A stretch of 64,000 nucleotides of DNA from Deltaproteobacteria bacterium (GTDB taxonomy: Bacteria > Desulfobacterota > Desulfuromonadia > Desulfuromonadales > Geopsychrobacteraceae): positions 1-64,000 of the forward strand of contig JAJRRT010000076.1 of assembly GCA_024279255.1 (NCBI GenBank), read 5' to 3'. Positions 27,842-36,314 of the stretch are shown piece after piece. How positions within the stretch are numbered: position 1 is the stretch's first letter; each line of letters starts with the position of its first letter. Made by a program: the position numbers and the translations under genes. The notes beneath the pieces were generated by a model. The model was given only the letters and a program-made list of their open reading frames with translations. It searched no databases and was not told the origin of the DNA.

Positions 27842-28396
27842 ATGTACAGGTACGACGGTGAACCAATACCAAAGATTACTAAGGACATGACGCCCACTAC
27901 CGTTGAGGGCATCAGGAATGCCGAGAAGCTTAAAGCGTATCTTGAGGAAGGCTTGGAGACCGATACGCTTCCCTTGAACAACAAGGCGTTGCACAGGAGG
28001 GATATTGCCGAGCAAGTTGGCTTTGGTCGCAGTGCTTACCAGCAGAATCCTTACATCAAGAACCTTATTGAATGGGCCGAAAGTCAAAACGGCCAGAAGC
28101 CGAAACCGGCTAGCACAGGAAGGGGATCGACCGACAAGGAGAAGGAGCTGTCCGCCGAAGTCAGCCGACTTCAGAACCGAAACATCACCTTGAAAACCGA
28201 GCTTCATGACGCCGAGACAAAGCTTCGTGAGGTTGGCTACGTGAAGAAGCAAAAGAAAGGCGGCGGAACTGTCTACGTCAGGATAAATCAGGGTATAGAA
28301 AGGTTGCCATGGGAGGATGACGTTAAGGATGAACTTATTCACCAGTCAGAAGTTGACAGCGGTCCTTTGTTTGGTGGCAAGGAGGAAAGCGAATGA
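27842..28396 (+). CDS. Putative DNA-binding coiled-coil protein of the mobility module
   Basis: The 184-residue protein starts 12 bp after the previous gene behind AAAGGGAGGGG. The segment NKALHRRDIAEQVGFGRSAYQQNPYI looks like a helix-turn-helix, and residues about 100-140 are coiled coil (SAEVSRLQNRNITLKTELHDAETKL). It resembles the small regulators or accessory proteins found beside multi-recombinase modules; GmtX of Gamma-Mobile-Trio islands is a possible relative, not verified. Confidence 0.6.
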   Translation: MYRYDGEPIPKITKDMTPTTVEGIRNAEKLKAYLEEGLETDTLPLNNKALHRRDIAEQVGFGRSAYQQNPYIKNLIEWAESQNGQKPKPASTGRGSTDKEKELSAEVSRLQNRNITLKTELHDAETKLREVGYVKKQKKGGGTVYVRINQGIERLPWEDDVKDELIHQSEVDSGPLFGGKEESE

Positions 28397-28489
28397 GTGA
28401 CGAGAAGGATAAATATTTGTCCAGGGTCTTAGAATTAGACGCATAGAGTTGAGTAACGGTACGTTTACTCTATATCGGGTGGGATATAA

Positions 28490-30784
28490 ATGCTTGAATT
28501 TACGGCAAAAATAGATGGACTCGTCTGGCAAAAGCCGAATCGTGGCGCCATTGTTAATGCGACCGTGATTGATGGCGATTTGCCGAGTGGCGCCGAGTGG
28601 CGCATTCGGATGCCGCACAGCGCCACTGACGATGACAGCGTACAGCCTGGTCAATGGTGGCGCGTCCAAGGTGAGCACGAGCAATTTCAAGGAAATCCTC
28701 AAATCGGTGTTAAAGAGGCCACCTTTCTTCGCCCGAGCGGGGAGCACATCAAAGACCTGCTGGCCGGAGACAAGGATAGGTTCCCCAAGATCGGGGCAGC
28801 CTACGCTGAGAAGCTCTGGGACAAACTCGGGAAGAAGCTGTTTGACCTTCTCGAAAAGAAGGATGAGGAAGAGCTGGCGAAGGTAATGCGCGAGCTAAAA
28901 ATCCCGACCCCTCATGGCTTGGCCGAAACTCTGGTCAAAGGCTGGGCCGGCCTCGGTATTGGTGAAATTATCTGCTGGCTCGACAACCTCCCTGCCAGTG
29001 GCAAGTTCGGGATCAAGCTTGGCCGAAGGGTCTGTAGGTGCTGGGGCACCGAGGCTCGGAAACGCGTCGAGGAAGACCCCTATCGCCTCTTGTCTTTTTA
29101 CAAAGATCCCCGTCACGTGAAATATGAATGGGCAGCCTGGAAGAAGGTCGATGAAATCGCCCAGAGGGTGTTCAAGATTAAGCCGAATGACGAGCGTCGA
29201 TTGCACGGTGCAGTCATCGAAGCAATCTATAAATCTTACGACGCCAAGAATACGATCATAGACCGCACCACCCTACTGGAGAAGGTTAAGGGTCGGCTCG
29301 GATCAGAAAAACTTGCCACAGAGGCTCTGTGCCGTTCCTACGGCAAAAATTCCTACCTGCACAACGACAAATGGTTCCAGGCTCGCGGTGTTTTCCTGAT
29401 GGAAAAGGACGTTGCCGAGAAGCTGAACCGTATCATGCGCTACAAGCAATATGATCTGTTCGTCACAGATTCCCAGGTGGACAAATACATTGCCGAGTTC
29501 GAGGACAAGGAGGGATACAAGCTTGCCCCCGAGCAGAGGAAGGCAGTCCACCTCTGCCTGGACAACAATTTATCCGTCATTACCGGAGGTGCCGGAACAG
29601 GAAAAACTTCGGTTCTCAAGTGCATCTACTATGTTCTCAAAAAATTGAAGGGTGAGATTGTTCAGATGGCTGTTGCGGGCCGCGCAGCTCGCCGTATGAC
29701 GCAGGCCACTGGATATCCTGCACGAACCATCGCTGGGTTCCTCAACGACAGCAAAAAGGAATACAAGTCGGAAGACGTCACCTTCGTTATTGACGAGGCA
29801 TCGATGCTCGACTTGCCAATGATGTACAGGATACTCCGGCAGCTTCATGAGGGGGCCCGGTTGATTCTCGTTGGCGATGCTGAGCAGCTTCCCCCTATTG
29901 GCCCCGGACTGGTGTTTCACCTGCTCGCCAAGACGATGTTCGGCATCGTTCCGGCTGTGGCGCTGATAAGGATTTTCAGGCAGGAAGATTCGTCCGGGAT
30001 ACCCTCCGTAGCCGCCGCGATTCGCGGTGACCAGGATAACGATCCTACTCTTCCCGAACTGCCGCAGTATAGTGGGCAGGGGATTGGGGTGAGCGTCTAT
30101 CCTGCGAAAAATGGTGAAATAGCCGCAGCTTTACAGGAGATCTATGCAGATCTCTGCGAAACTGAAACTGGCGAGCGAGACCCCAAGGCAGACGTCCAAA
30201 TTCTCGCCATCATCAGCAGGGACAAGCCGCATGGTGTGGAGGGTATTAACAAAGCTTTTCACGCCAAATATTCGAAGGGCAAAAAGCGGGTTCTCGGCTA
30301 CACCGAAAAGCAAGCTCCATGGGCAGCACCGGCGCAGTTCACAGTGGGCGAGCCCGTCATATGGAAGCAAAACGAGTGGGAGCGCGACCTGTTCAACGGC
30401 ACCCTCGGCGTCATCGAAAAAGCCTATGATGCACCCTCCACTGAAAAACCTGATCCGGGAGAACACCTCAGCGCCAAAATCAACTTCGACACTGGCAAGC
30501 AAGACGTCATGATTTCCGATCTGGATAGCATGGACTGGGCTTATGCGATTACGGTGCATAAAAGCCAGGGATCGCAATTCAAGCGTGTCGTGATCCCTAT
30601 CGTTAAGGGTGATTTGCTGGATAAAGCATTGGTCTACACTGCCGTTACCAGAGGCGTTGAGCAGGTCGTGTTGGTTGGTGATATTGAAGCCGCCAAAAAG
30701 GCCATTGAGGACGGTGCTGCTGCCGACAAGCGGGACGTTGGCCTCGGCCACATGCTGAAGTTGGTTCTAGGGGATGATGCGTAA
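28490..30784 (+). CDS. RecD2-like superfamily 1B DNA helicase
   Basis: The 764-residue protein has helicase motifs in order: Walker A VITGGAGTGKTSVLK (about residue 365), Walker B FVIDEASMLDL, motif III LVGDAEQLPPIGPG, and the C-terminal AITVHKSQGSQFKRVVIP and YTAVTRG motifs. A long N-terminal region with helix-hairpin-helix-like repeats resembles RecD2. It is likely a 5'-3' helicase. Its stop overlaps the next recombinase start (TAATG), tying it to the mobility module, so it may process or unwind the element's DNA during excision or transfer. A defence role is the main alternative. Confidence 0.85.
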   Translation: MLEFTAKIDGLVWQKPNRGAIVNATVIDGDLPSGAEWRIRMPHSATDDDSVQPGQWWRVQGEHEQFQGNPQIGVKEATFLRPSGEHIKDLLAGDKDRFPKIGAAYAEKLWDKLGKKLFDLLEKKDEEELAKVMRELKIPTPHGLAETLVKGWAGLGIGEIICWLDNLPASGKFGIKLGRRVCRCWGTEARKRVEEDPYRLLSFYKDPRHVKYEWAAWKKVDEIAQRVFKIKPNDERRLHGAVIEAIYKSYDAKNTIIDRTTLLEKVKGRLGSEKLATEALCRSYGKNSYLHNDKWFQARGVFLMEKDVAEKLNRIMRYKQYDLFVTDSQVDKYIAEFEDKEGYKLAPEQRKAVHLCLDNNLSVITGGAGTGKTSVLKCIYYVLKKLKGEIVQMAVAGRAARRMTQATGYPARTIAGFLNDSKKEYKSEDVTFVIDEASMLDLPMMYRILRQLHEGARLILVGDAEQLPPIGPGLVFHLLAKTMFGIVPAVALIRIFRQEDSSGIPSVAAAIRGDQDNDPTLPELPQYSGQGIGVSVYPAKNGEIAAALQEIYADLCETETGERDPKADVQILAIISRDKPHGVEGINKAFHAKYSKGKKRVLGYTEKQAPWAAPAQFTVGEPVIWKQNEWERDLFNGTLGVIEKAYDAPSTEKPDPGEHLSAKINFDTGKQDVMISDLDSMDWAYAITVHKSQGSQFKRVVIPIVKGDLLDKALVYTAVTRGVEQVVLVGDIEAAKKAIEDGAAADKRDVGLGHMLKLVLGDDA

Positions 30785-32280
30785 TGGGTAAGGCCAAAAT
30801 ATTTGATACCCCCCGACTGTTCTTTACCGACAAGCATTGCGTGTTCGGAGATGGGGATTTAGAACGACCTAGCGTTGGTTTCTTGGCCGATGAATATGGT
30901 AAGCCGATTTATCCTGTAATCCGCTGGCTGATGATCCAACGAGTTCGAAGACCCAACCCCGATGATGATGGGACTATTAAGCAGTTAGCCGCCGACCTCA
31001 GGATGTTTTGGGAGTTTCTGTCACGGGAGAATAAAGACTGGCGCGAAGTGAACGACCGGTTCCTAAGTCTTTGGAGAGACAGGATGGTTCAAGGGATACG
31101 AGTGTCGAAGGCGCAGAGAGGTTCAGACGAGAAAAAGAACGCGGTCAATCCAATTAGAAACGGTACGATCAACCGAAGAACTGCAACCGTTTTGCGCTTT
31201 TACATCTGGGCCAAGGAACAAGAGATAGTTGACGAAAAAATGGTTGGAACTGGGGGCAAGTTTCGCCTCCTCTGGGAATATGGTGGGAAGAATAATAAGC
31301 AACGTGTGTGGGTTGGAAAACTCAAGGAAGAAGAGTCTGCTCCGTCTGCACTCCCAGATGATGACGACATTGATAAATTGCATGACGCCTTATCCCTAAT
31401 TTTCACCAGACAGACAAGCGCTCGTAATCGACTCTACGTGGAATGGAATAGGTACGTGGGGTTGCGGGGTTTGGAGGCCGCATCACTTAAAGTTCATATG
31501 ATTCCCTCTGCTGAAGATATTCAGCCGTATATTGATGCCGAGAAGCCCTATCCTTTGGATTTCTCTCCTCGGAGGCAGGGGGTTAGAACCAAGGGAGGGA
31601 AAGATAGGCCGCATCCACTTGATGTTGACCCGATGCTGCTAATGCAGACCAGGCAATACATCGATACGCGCAGACCAACAATTGTTGAACGAGCCAAGAA
31701 TCACTTTGGGCGGACCTACAAGAAATCAGATGCCGTATTCCTCTCGACTTCAGGTGAGACCTTAGGCCAGCAAATCAAAACAAAAACGATTCAGGAGGCT
31801 ATCTCAAAGGCAATCAAAGGTGCTGGACTCAATATCACCCCACATGGCTTGCGTAAAGTTTTTGCCATGCAAGTTGTACTGGACCTCTATCTCGGAAAGT
31901 ATATGAGCTTGCAAGACAAAGGGGTCGAGATGAATCATATTTCAAATTTTATTGATGACAACTCAATCATCACATATGCCTCTCAGCAACTCGGCCATAA
32001 ATTCACGACGACCACAATCAAGCATTATCTCGACACGACAAAACTAAAGATGTTTGCCATGTCTGATAGAGTGCGCCTTCAATATTTGGAGCGCCATAAA
32101 AAGAATGCACTGGCCGCACACAATGTTTATGAAAGCAGTGCTGATGGTGATGGTGATGGCGATGGCGATGGTCTTATGCGGAAATATGCGTTAGCGCACA
32201 CCGATGGACTGCAAAAAGCGCTCGATGATGGTGATAACGAAAAGGTGATCAATATTTTAAAAAAACACTTTCACAATTAA
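30784..32280 (+). CDS. Tyrosine recombinase (recombinase 3)
   Basis: The 498-residue site-specific recombinase has box I in YVGLRGLEAASLKV (about residue 228), box II in ITPHGLRKVFAM, then QQLGHKFTTTTIKHYLD with histidine and nucleophilic tyrosine. All catalytic residues are present. Near the C terminus an acidic DGDGDGDGDG repeat (from about 32143) comes from a GATGGT/GATGGC codon repeat that is prone to slippage. Translation is coupled to the helicase. It closes the left mobility operon. Confidence 0.82.
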   Translation: MGKAKIFDTPRLFFTDKHCVFGDGDLERPSVGFLADEYGKPIYPVIRWLMIQRVRRPNPDDDGTIKQLAADLRMFWEFLSRENKDWREVNDRFLSLWRDRMVQGIRVSKAQRGSDEKKNAVNPIRNGTINRRTATVLRFYIWAKEQEIVDEKMVGTGGKFRLLWEYGGKNNKQRVWVGKLKEEESAPSALPDDDDIDKLHDALSLIFTRQTSARNRLYVEWNRYVGLRGLEAASLKVHMIPSAEDIQPYIDAEKPYPLDFSPRRQGVRTKGGKDRPHPLDVDPMLLMQTRQYIDTRRPTIVERAKNHFGRTYKKSDAVFLSTSGETLGQQIKTKTIQEAISKAIKGAGLNITPHGLRKVFAMQVVLDLYLGKYMSLQDKGVEMNHISNFIDDNSIITYASQQLGHKFTTTTIKHYLDTTKLKMFAMSDRVRLQYLERHKKNALAAHNVYESSADGDGDGDGDGLMRKYALAHTDGLQKALDDGDNEKVINILKKHFHN

Positions 32281-32325
32281 ATTAGGCAGTTGAAAATGAG
32301 TGGACAGCTTTTTACGTTCAGCAGA

Positions 32326-32501
32326 AATCAATGTCTTAAACCTACAGGGGCCAACAGCGATTGCGGTTATCAAGAATCATCGTCTTAAGCCTACATGTAC
32401 ATTGATTCGTGTGCGCCAAAGACTGTGCTCTCGGAGAGAGTTCTGGCTGTACCAGTTTACTGCCAATTGTTGGGTTGGGTTGTAGGTTTAAAACAACGAT
32501 T
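32326..32501. repeat. Cassette-border repeats left of the CBASS block
   Basis: Three copies of a degenerate 21-bp motif (core GTCTTAAACCTACA) lie at 32326-32346, 32375-32395 and, inverted, at 32481-32501. The first two are 49 bp apart in the same direction. Copies 2 and 3 face each other and bound a 127-bp imperfect palindrome with about 17 of 21 end bases pairing. Related copies border the other side of the CBASS block at 37580-37701. Confidence 0.6.
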
Positions 32502-32682
32502 ATTGTGAAAGTATATTTTTGTTGTAGTTGAGATCTGTTGGGGAGTTTTTCCTGGCAGATCATCTTGAGAACCAACTTATCTAGACAGACTTACCTATCA
32601 GCTCTATGAGGCGGTTGTCCTCAAACTTAGAATTAGCGAAACAGAGGTGGTGTTATGGGTGACAAACAAAAAACGAACATAA

Positions 32683-32832
32683 GGCATAAGGAAAAAACAC
32701 TCGCCGGAAGCAAGCCTGTTAATATCCAACGAGGATACAGTCATCGCGATGAAAGAGGCCCGTGAAGGAAACCTGTCTGCTTTCAGTCCCGTCGATGACC
32801 TTTTTGTCGATCTCAACAGTCCGGGAAAATAA
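32683..32832 (+). pseudogene. Remnant of a RelB/DinJ-type antitoxin
   Basis: The frame ends SNEDTVIAMKEAREGNLSAF plus SPVDDLFVDLNS, matching the conserved C-terminal half of RelB/DinJ antitoxins (a [E/D]T..AM.EAREG....F.SVD.L..DL pattern). The expected N-terminal ribbon-helix-helix is missing and a stop lies at 32680. A different frame from ATG 32655 reads only 36 codons. No toxin gene follows. It appears to be a dead toxin-antitoxin remnant at a cargo boundary. Confidence 0.45.
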
Positions 32833-32888
32833 ATTGCAAGACTTAGGAGTTTCGAGAACTGAGGCGACGACTCCCTGACACAGGGGTA

Positions 32889-33359
32889 TTACCATTGTTT
32901 CAAGAGCTTGATATTGTCATTGTCCGCAAGGTAAACAGCTATTCCGTTGGGGAAGGCCTCAGTCCCGACGATGACCATGAGGAATGCTTTGAGTTGGTGA
33001 CGTGACTCTCGGAAGCATGCGTGGATACTTTCACGATCGATCGGTGATTTTGAAGGTATAAGTTCTGGATGTGTGTGCCAATCACCAACGAAATGTTGTG
33101 CACATAAGCGCTTTGCCCGGATCTCAAGTTTTTGGAGCCATTTATTTGGACGAAAACTATGTCGACCCCGCTTGTCCGTTGGTTTTGGCGGTGTTGCATC
33201 TAGGATATAAGTATCCTGTCCTTCGAATCGAGCAAAAAGCTGCCCCCCTGCTTCCAAATCACTATCGCGTAGTTGCTGATATCTAAACATTTTTTCTAAG
33301 ACAACATCAGAAATGATAATTGCCGGACCATTTGGCTCAATTCCAAACCTATAAATCAT
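32889..33359 (-). CDS. cap3: Cap3-like JAB/JAMM isopeptidase of a type II CBASS
   Basis: The 156-residue protein carries the JAMM metalloprotease motif GDWHTHPELIPSKSPID (zinc-binding histidines, serine and aspartate, about residues 92-107) with an upstream GGQLFARF segment. Cap3 removes Cap2-made conjugates from the CD-NTase and so tunes CBASS. Its ATG overlaps the stop of cap2 by one base, giving tight coupling. It is the last gene of the operon CD-NTase-cap2-cap3. Confidence 0.85.
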   Translation of the reverse strand: MIYRFGIEPNGPAIIISDVVLEKMFRYQQLRDSDLEAGGQLFARFEGQDTYILDATPPKPTDKRGRHSFRPNKWLQKLEIRAKRLCAQHFVGDWHTHPELIPSKSPIDRESIHACFRESRHQLKAFLMVIVGTEAFPNGIAVYLADNDNIKLLKQW

Positions 33360-35188
33360 TACAGCCCCTTACAGATGCAGCAGGATCGATCATTTGCGAA
33401 AGGTACGTTGAGTATCTTTCCACCTTCTCCGGGGTTCCCATGACTATTTTGCCAATCAGGATTCCAAATTCCTTTGTCTGCCGACAGAAGTTTTTTCTGC
33501 CCAATCCAGACTTGGTGGGCGGGGCCTATTGTCTTGCTCAGCAAGGTGTCAGTTGCGATATCTGCAACCAAAGCCTGGACGTGTGAAAGCTCAACGGCTC
33601 CATATGGCTGAAACATCCCGCCGCACATCGGCACTCGGATAAGAGTTTCTTTCTCGGGCCATTGAGTAACGGGTACTTTTATCCGCCCATGATTATCCAT
33701 CAGGCATTGTAGGCATCCCCGGCCACCAAAAACCGCTATGGCATGCCCCGCAGCAGCATGGTCCTCCAGCCAGCCGAAAACTACTGGCGGGAAACTAAAT
33801 TCCCCATTTGCTATAACATTCAACGGGCCTTCGGCTGCCAAGCTTCCTATTGTGGAAATTATCAAGTCCGCAGAAGTGAAAACTTTCGGAGTCCTTTCAT
33901 AGACGCGTTCCCATTTCATTGAATGAAACTCAAAATCTAGGTGCGGGAATCTTTTTTTAAGACCCTCTACGAGTGTTTCTGCCTTTAGCACCGGAGTTGG
34001 GTGAACGCCGAGAGTGTGACGACTTGCATTCTCAGGCTCTAAGGCTTCGGGATCAATAAGATGTATTTTCCCAACTCCTATTTTTGCCAATATCTCAACA
34101 ACACCGCTTCCAAGGGAACCCGTGCCTACGAAGATGACTGTTTTTTTCATGAGTAAACCTGTATCAGGGTTATGCCCCCGGCCATGGACCCACAACCCAT
34201 CGCTACGCTTAACGGAGGCTCCGCGCAACGGTACTGAACAGTACCTGTTTAGAAGTATCGCACCTGAAATTTTATCTGGGCGGAACCCATTTCCAAGTTT
34301 TTCGATTGGGGTTCTAGGTGAACAATTCAAGCGGGCAAGGTCTGGAACCTGAGGTAGTACCAGCCCGGCAAAACCGAATCCGTTGCGACCAGGAAATCCG
34401 ACTAATATCTTTTTGCGGCTAAGGGATGGCACCGAAAGGAGATACTCTTGGACGATTCTGTTTGCCCCATCATTATCGGATATTGTGTCTAATAGGTTAT
34501 AGACGAACTTCGGATATTCACCAGGTCGCAACGGCCGATCTAAGATAATGAAAGGAATTTTTTCCACCCATTTTAATTTGGGATTTCTCCCGTAAAAATT
34601 CAGACCCCATGATTTGATGCTATCTTTTGTTTCGGCGACCAATGTAAACGCGTGATAGGGATAGGAGTACACCCACCGCGTAGGCCCTTCAGGATCGCAG
34701 AGAGAAACGAAATGTTTAGACTTTCGGCGCCACCTTTCCCAGTAGCTTACAAATTCATCTTCAAACCGCTCCAAGCCTTCCCCTCGAAGTGATTCGTTTA
34801 CAAGAGTTTGGCCTTCCTCTAGTAATTTGAGGACGACAGCTTCTACGTTTACGATAGATGTTGCGGAGCCATTCGGCAGGAGGCAAAGAATGCCTTCCTC
34901 CTCAAGGTTTGGCCATTCAAGGACGGGAGGTGCAGGATAAACAGCCAATCGGGGAGGCGTGAATGGAAATGCTGCACCTACGAGCAATCGCAGATGCAGC
35001 AATGGGTCGCTACAAAGGTTAGGAACTTCCCAGCCCGCCACGAATTCGCGATAAGGGCGCAGTTGTTTTTTGCTCAGTCGGCACCACTCTGGTAAGTGGG
35101 AAAGCAGTGCTTCAATTTTCTGAACCCCCTGTTGGTGTAGCACTTCAAGCAGAGCCTTGACCCCAGCGACCGCCACCTTTTTTGTCAA
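33359..35188 (-). CDS. cap2: Cap2-like E1-E2 fusion enzyme of a type II CBASS
   Basis: The 609-residue protein has an E2-like N-terminal domain with candidate catalytic cysteine in EEEGILCLLPNG (about residue 97). A ThiF/E1-type adenylation domain follows, with the ATP-binding segment FVGTGSLGSGVVEIL and IDPEALEPENASRH, a zinc CxxC in GRGCLQC, and the E1 cysteine plausibly in RVPMCGGM. Cap2 conjugates the CD-NTase C terminus to targets and primes cyclic-nucleotide synthesis. The start overlaps the upstream CD-NTase by 44 bp, so the pair is translationally coupled. Confidence 0.88.
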   Translation of the reverse strand: MTKKVAVAGVKALLEVLHQQGVQKIEALLSHLPEWCRLSKKQLRPYREFVAGWEVPNLCSDPLLHLRLLVGAAFPFTPPRLAVYPAPPVLEWPNLEEEGILCLLPNGSATSIVNVEAVVLKLLEEGQTLVNESLRGEGLERFEDEFVSYWERWRRKSKHFVSLCDPEGPTRWVYSYPYHAFTLVAETKDSIKSWGLNFYGRNPKLKWVEKIPFIILDRPLRPGEYPKFVYNLLDTISDNDGANRIVQEYLLSVPSLSRKKILVGFPGRNGFGFAGLVLPQVPDLARLNCSPRTPIEKLGNGFRPDKISGAILLNRYCSVPLRGASVKRSDGLWVHGRGHNPDTGLLMKKTVIFVGTGSLGSGVVEILAKIGVGKIHLIDPEALEPENASRHTLGVHPTPVLKAETLVEGLKKRFPHLDFEFHSMKWERVYERTPKVFTSADLIISTIGSLAAEGPLNVIANGEFSFPPVVFGWLEDHAAAGHAIAVFGGRGCLQCLMDNHGRIKVPVTQWPEKETLIRVPMCGGMFQPYGAVELSHVQALVADIATDTLLSKTIGPAHQVWIGQKKLLSADKGIWNPDWQNSHGNPGEGGKILNVPFANDRSCCICKGL

Positions 35189-36200
35189 CAGCGCCTGGAT
35201 CGCTCTTCGAGGAAACTAGATTTGCAAGGCAAGCGGCGTTTGTTGCCCTATTGTCTGCGTCATCTTCCTCATTATAGCGACCTATAAAAAAGTCAGTGCC
35301 AAAAACCTTATCCCATGCCTTCAGCGCATTCTTCTTGGTACAGTCGGTTTCATCGAGAATTTCAAGCTCATCGAGTGCCCAGCTTAGCTTGTCTCGCAAG
35401 AACTTCATTTTCGAATCATCAGGGCCATTCGTGACCATCGCACCAGAAGTAACAGGGTGAGCAACTTCAAGGTTGTAAACGAGTCGGTCGTGCATTGCTC
35501 GCATAGTATCCCTGAGTGCAGTGTCTTCTCGGTCGTTGTTCGGATTATAGTTTTCTTTCGCCAAGATGGTGATGGCAAAACCACTGGCAATTTGCGACTT
35601 CCAGGATTCCCGGCTTTTAGCAAACTTTTTAAGGAAACGTACGATCCGGCGATACTGTCGACCATTAGTTTCGTCTGGACTCAGAGACCTATTTGCCTTT
35701 TTAAACCAATCTTCAACGTCTGCGGCACGAGAAGCCACCCAATCAGACCCTGAAGCTAACTCATATTCATCATTATCATCTCGGATGCGGTAGACGGGAA
35801 AGTCAACATGGTACCCAGCTTGGTAGAATACTCGGACGCAGTTCTTTTTTACTTCAGGCTCGATACTGAACCGTTTGTCGCCAGAAAGAGCGTCGCAAAT
35901 CATCACTCTGGCATTTCGTGCGGTTTTATCTCCTCCGTTTGGCCCTTGTAGAGACGCTTGGCTAAAATAAACCCCATCGTCAATATCGTAGTCGTTCGCA
36001 CCATCCTGCACCATCGTCAACATCGCGTATGACCCTTGCTTGATGAATTCTTGTGGCGCAGGTTCTTCATTGGTTATGAGGCCAGATTTAATTCGATCGC
36101 GGGAGGACTCTCTTCTGTCCCGCATGTTGGTACGTTCTGTTTGCGGCAGTGTGGCCTTCTCATCGTGAAATGCTAGTACGTCTTTAGCGCAATCCTTCAT
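35145..36200 (-). CDS. DncV-like CD-NTase (cyclic dinucleotide synthase) of type II CBASS
   Basis: The 351-residue CD-NTase has its catalytic nucleotidyltransferase motif KQGSYAMLTMVQ followed by DYDIDDGVYF (about residues 54-76). On phage infection such enzymes make a cyclic oligonucleotide, usually cGAMP in the DncV clade, that activates the effector. It heads the leftward operon with cap2 and cap3. The C-terminal end (KKGGGRWGQGSA) supplies the tail conjugated by Cap2. The cognate phospholipase gene lies divergently, 114 bp away, and probably shares a regulatory region. Confidence 0.88.
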   Translation of the reverse strand: MKDCAKDVLAFHDEKATLPQTERTNMRDRRESSRDRIKSGLITNEEPAPQEFIKQGSYAMLTMVQDGANDYDIDDGVYFSQASLQGPNGGDKTARNARVMICDALSGDKRFSIEPEVKKNCVRVFYQAGYHVDFPVYRIRDDNDEYELASGSDWVASRAADVEDWFKKANRSLSPDETNGRQYRRIVRFLKKFAKSRESWKSQIASGFAITILAKENYNPNNDREDTALRDTMRAMHDRLVYNLEVAHPVTSGAMVTNGPDDSKMKFLRDKLSWALDELEILDETDCTKKNALKAWDKVFGTDFFIGRYNEEDDADNRATNAACLANLVSSKSDPGAVDKKGGGRWGQGSA

Positions 36201-36314
36201 GACACCCCTCCCTAGAGCTTAAGAATATGATTCGGTTGCGTGTATGAAACGAATGATATAACTTCAATTTTCATTGGTCAACAATTGAACGTGAAATCAG
36301 ATTTGGAGTTTTCA

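Noticed and set aside
28417-28429. TTGTCCAGGGTCT resembling the integration core
   Set aside because: Contains GTCCAG but lacks the full palindrome and flanking similarity; a hexamer recurs by chance in 64 kb.
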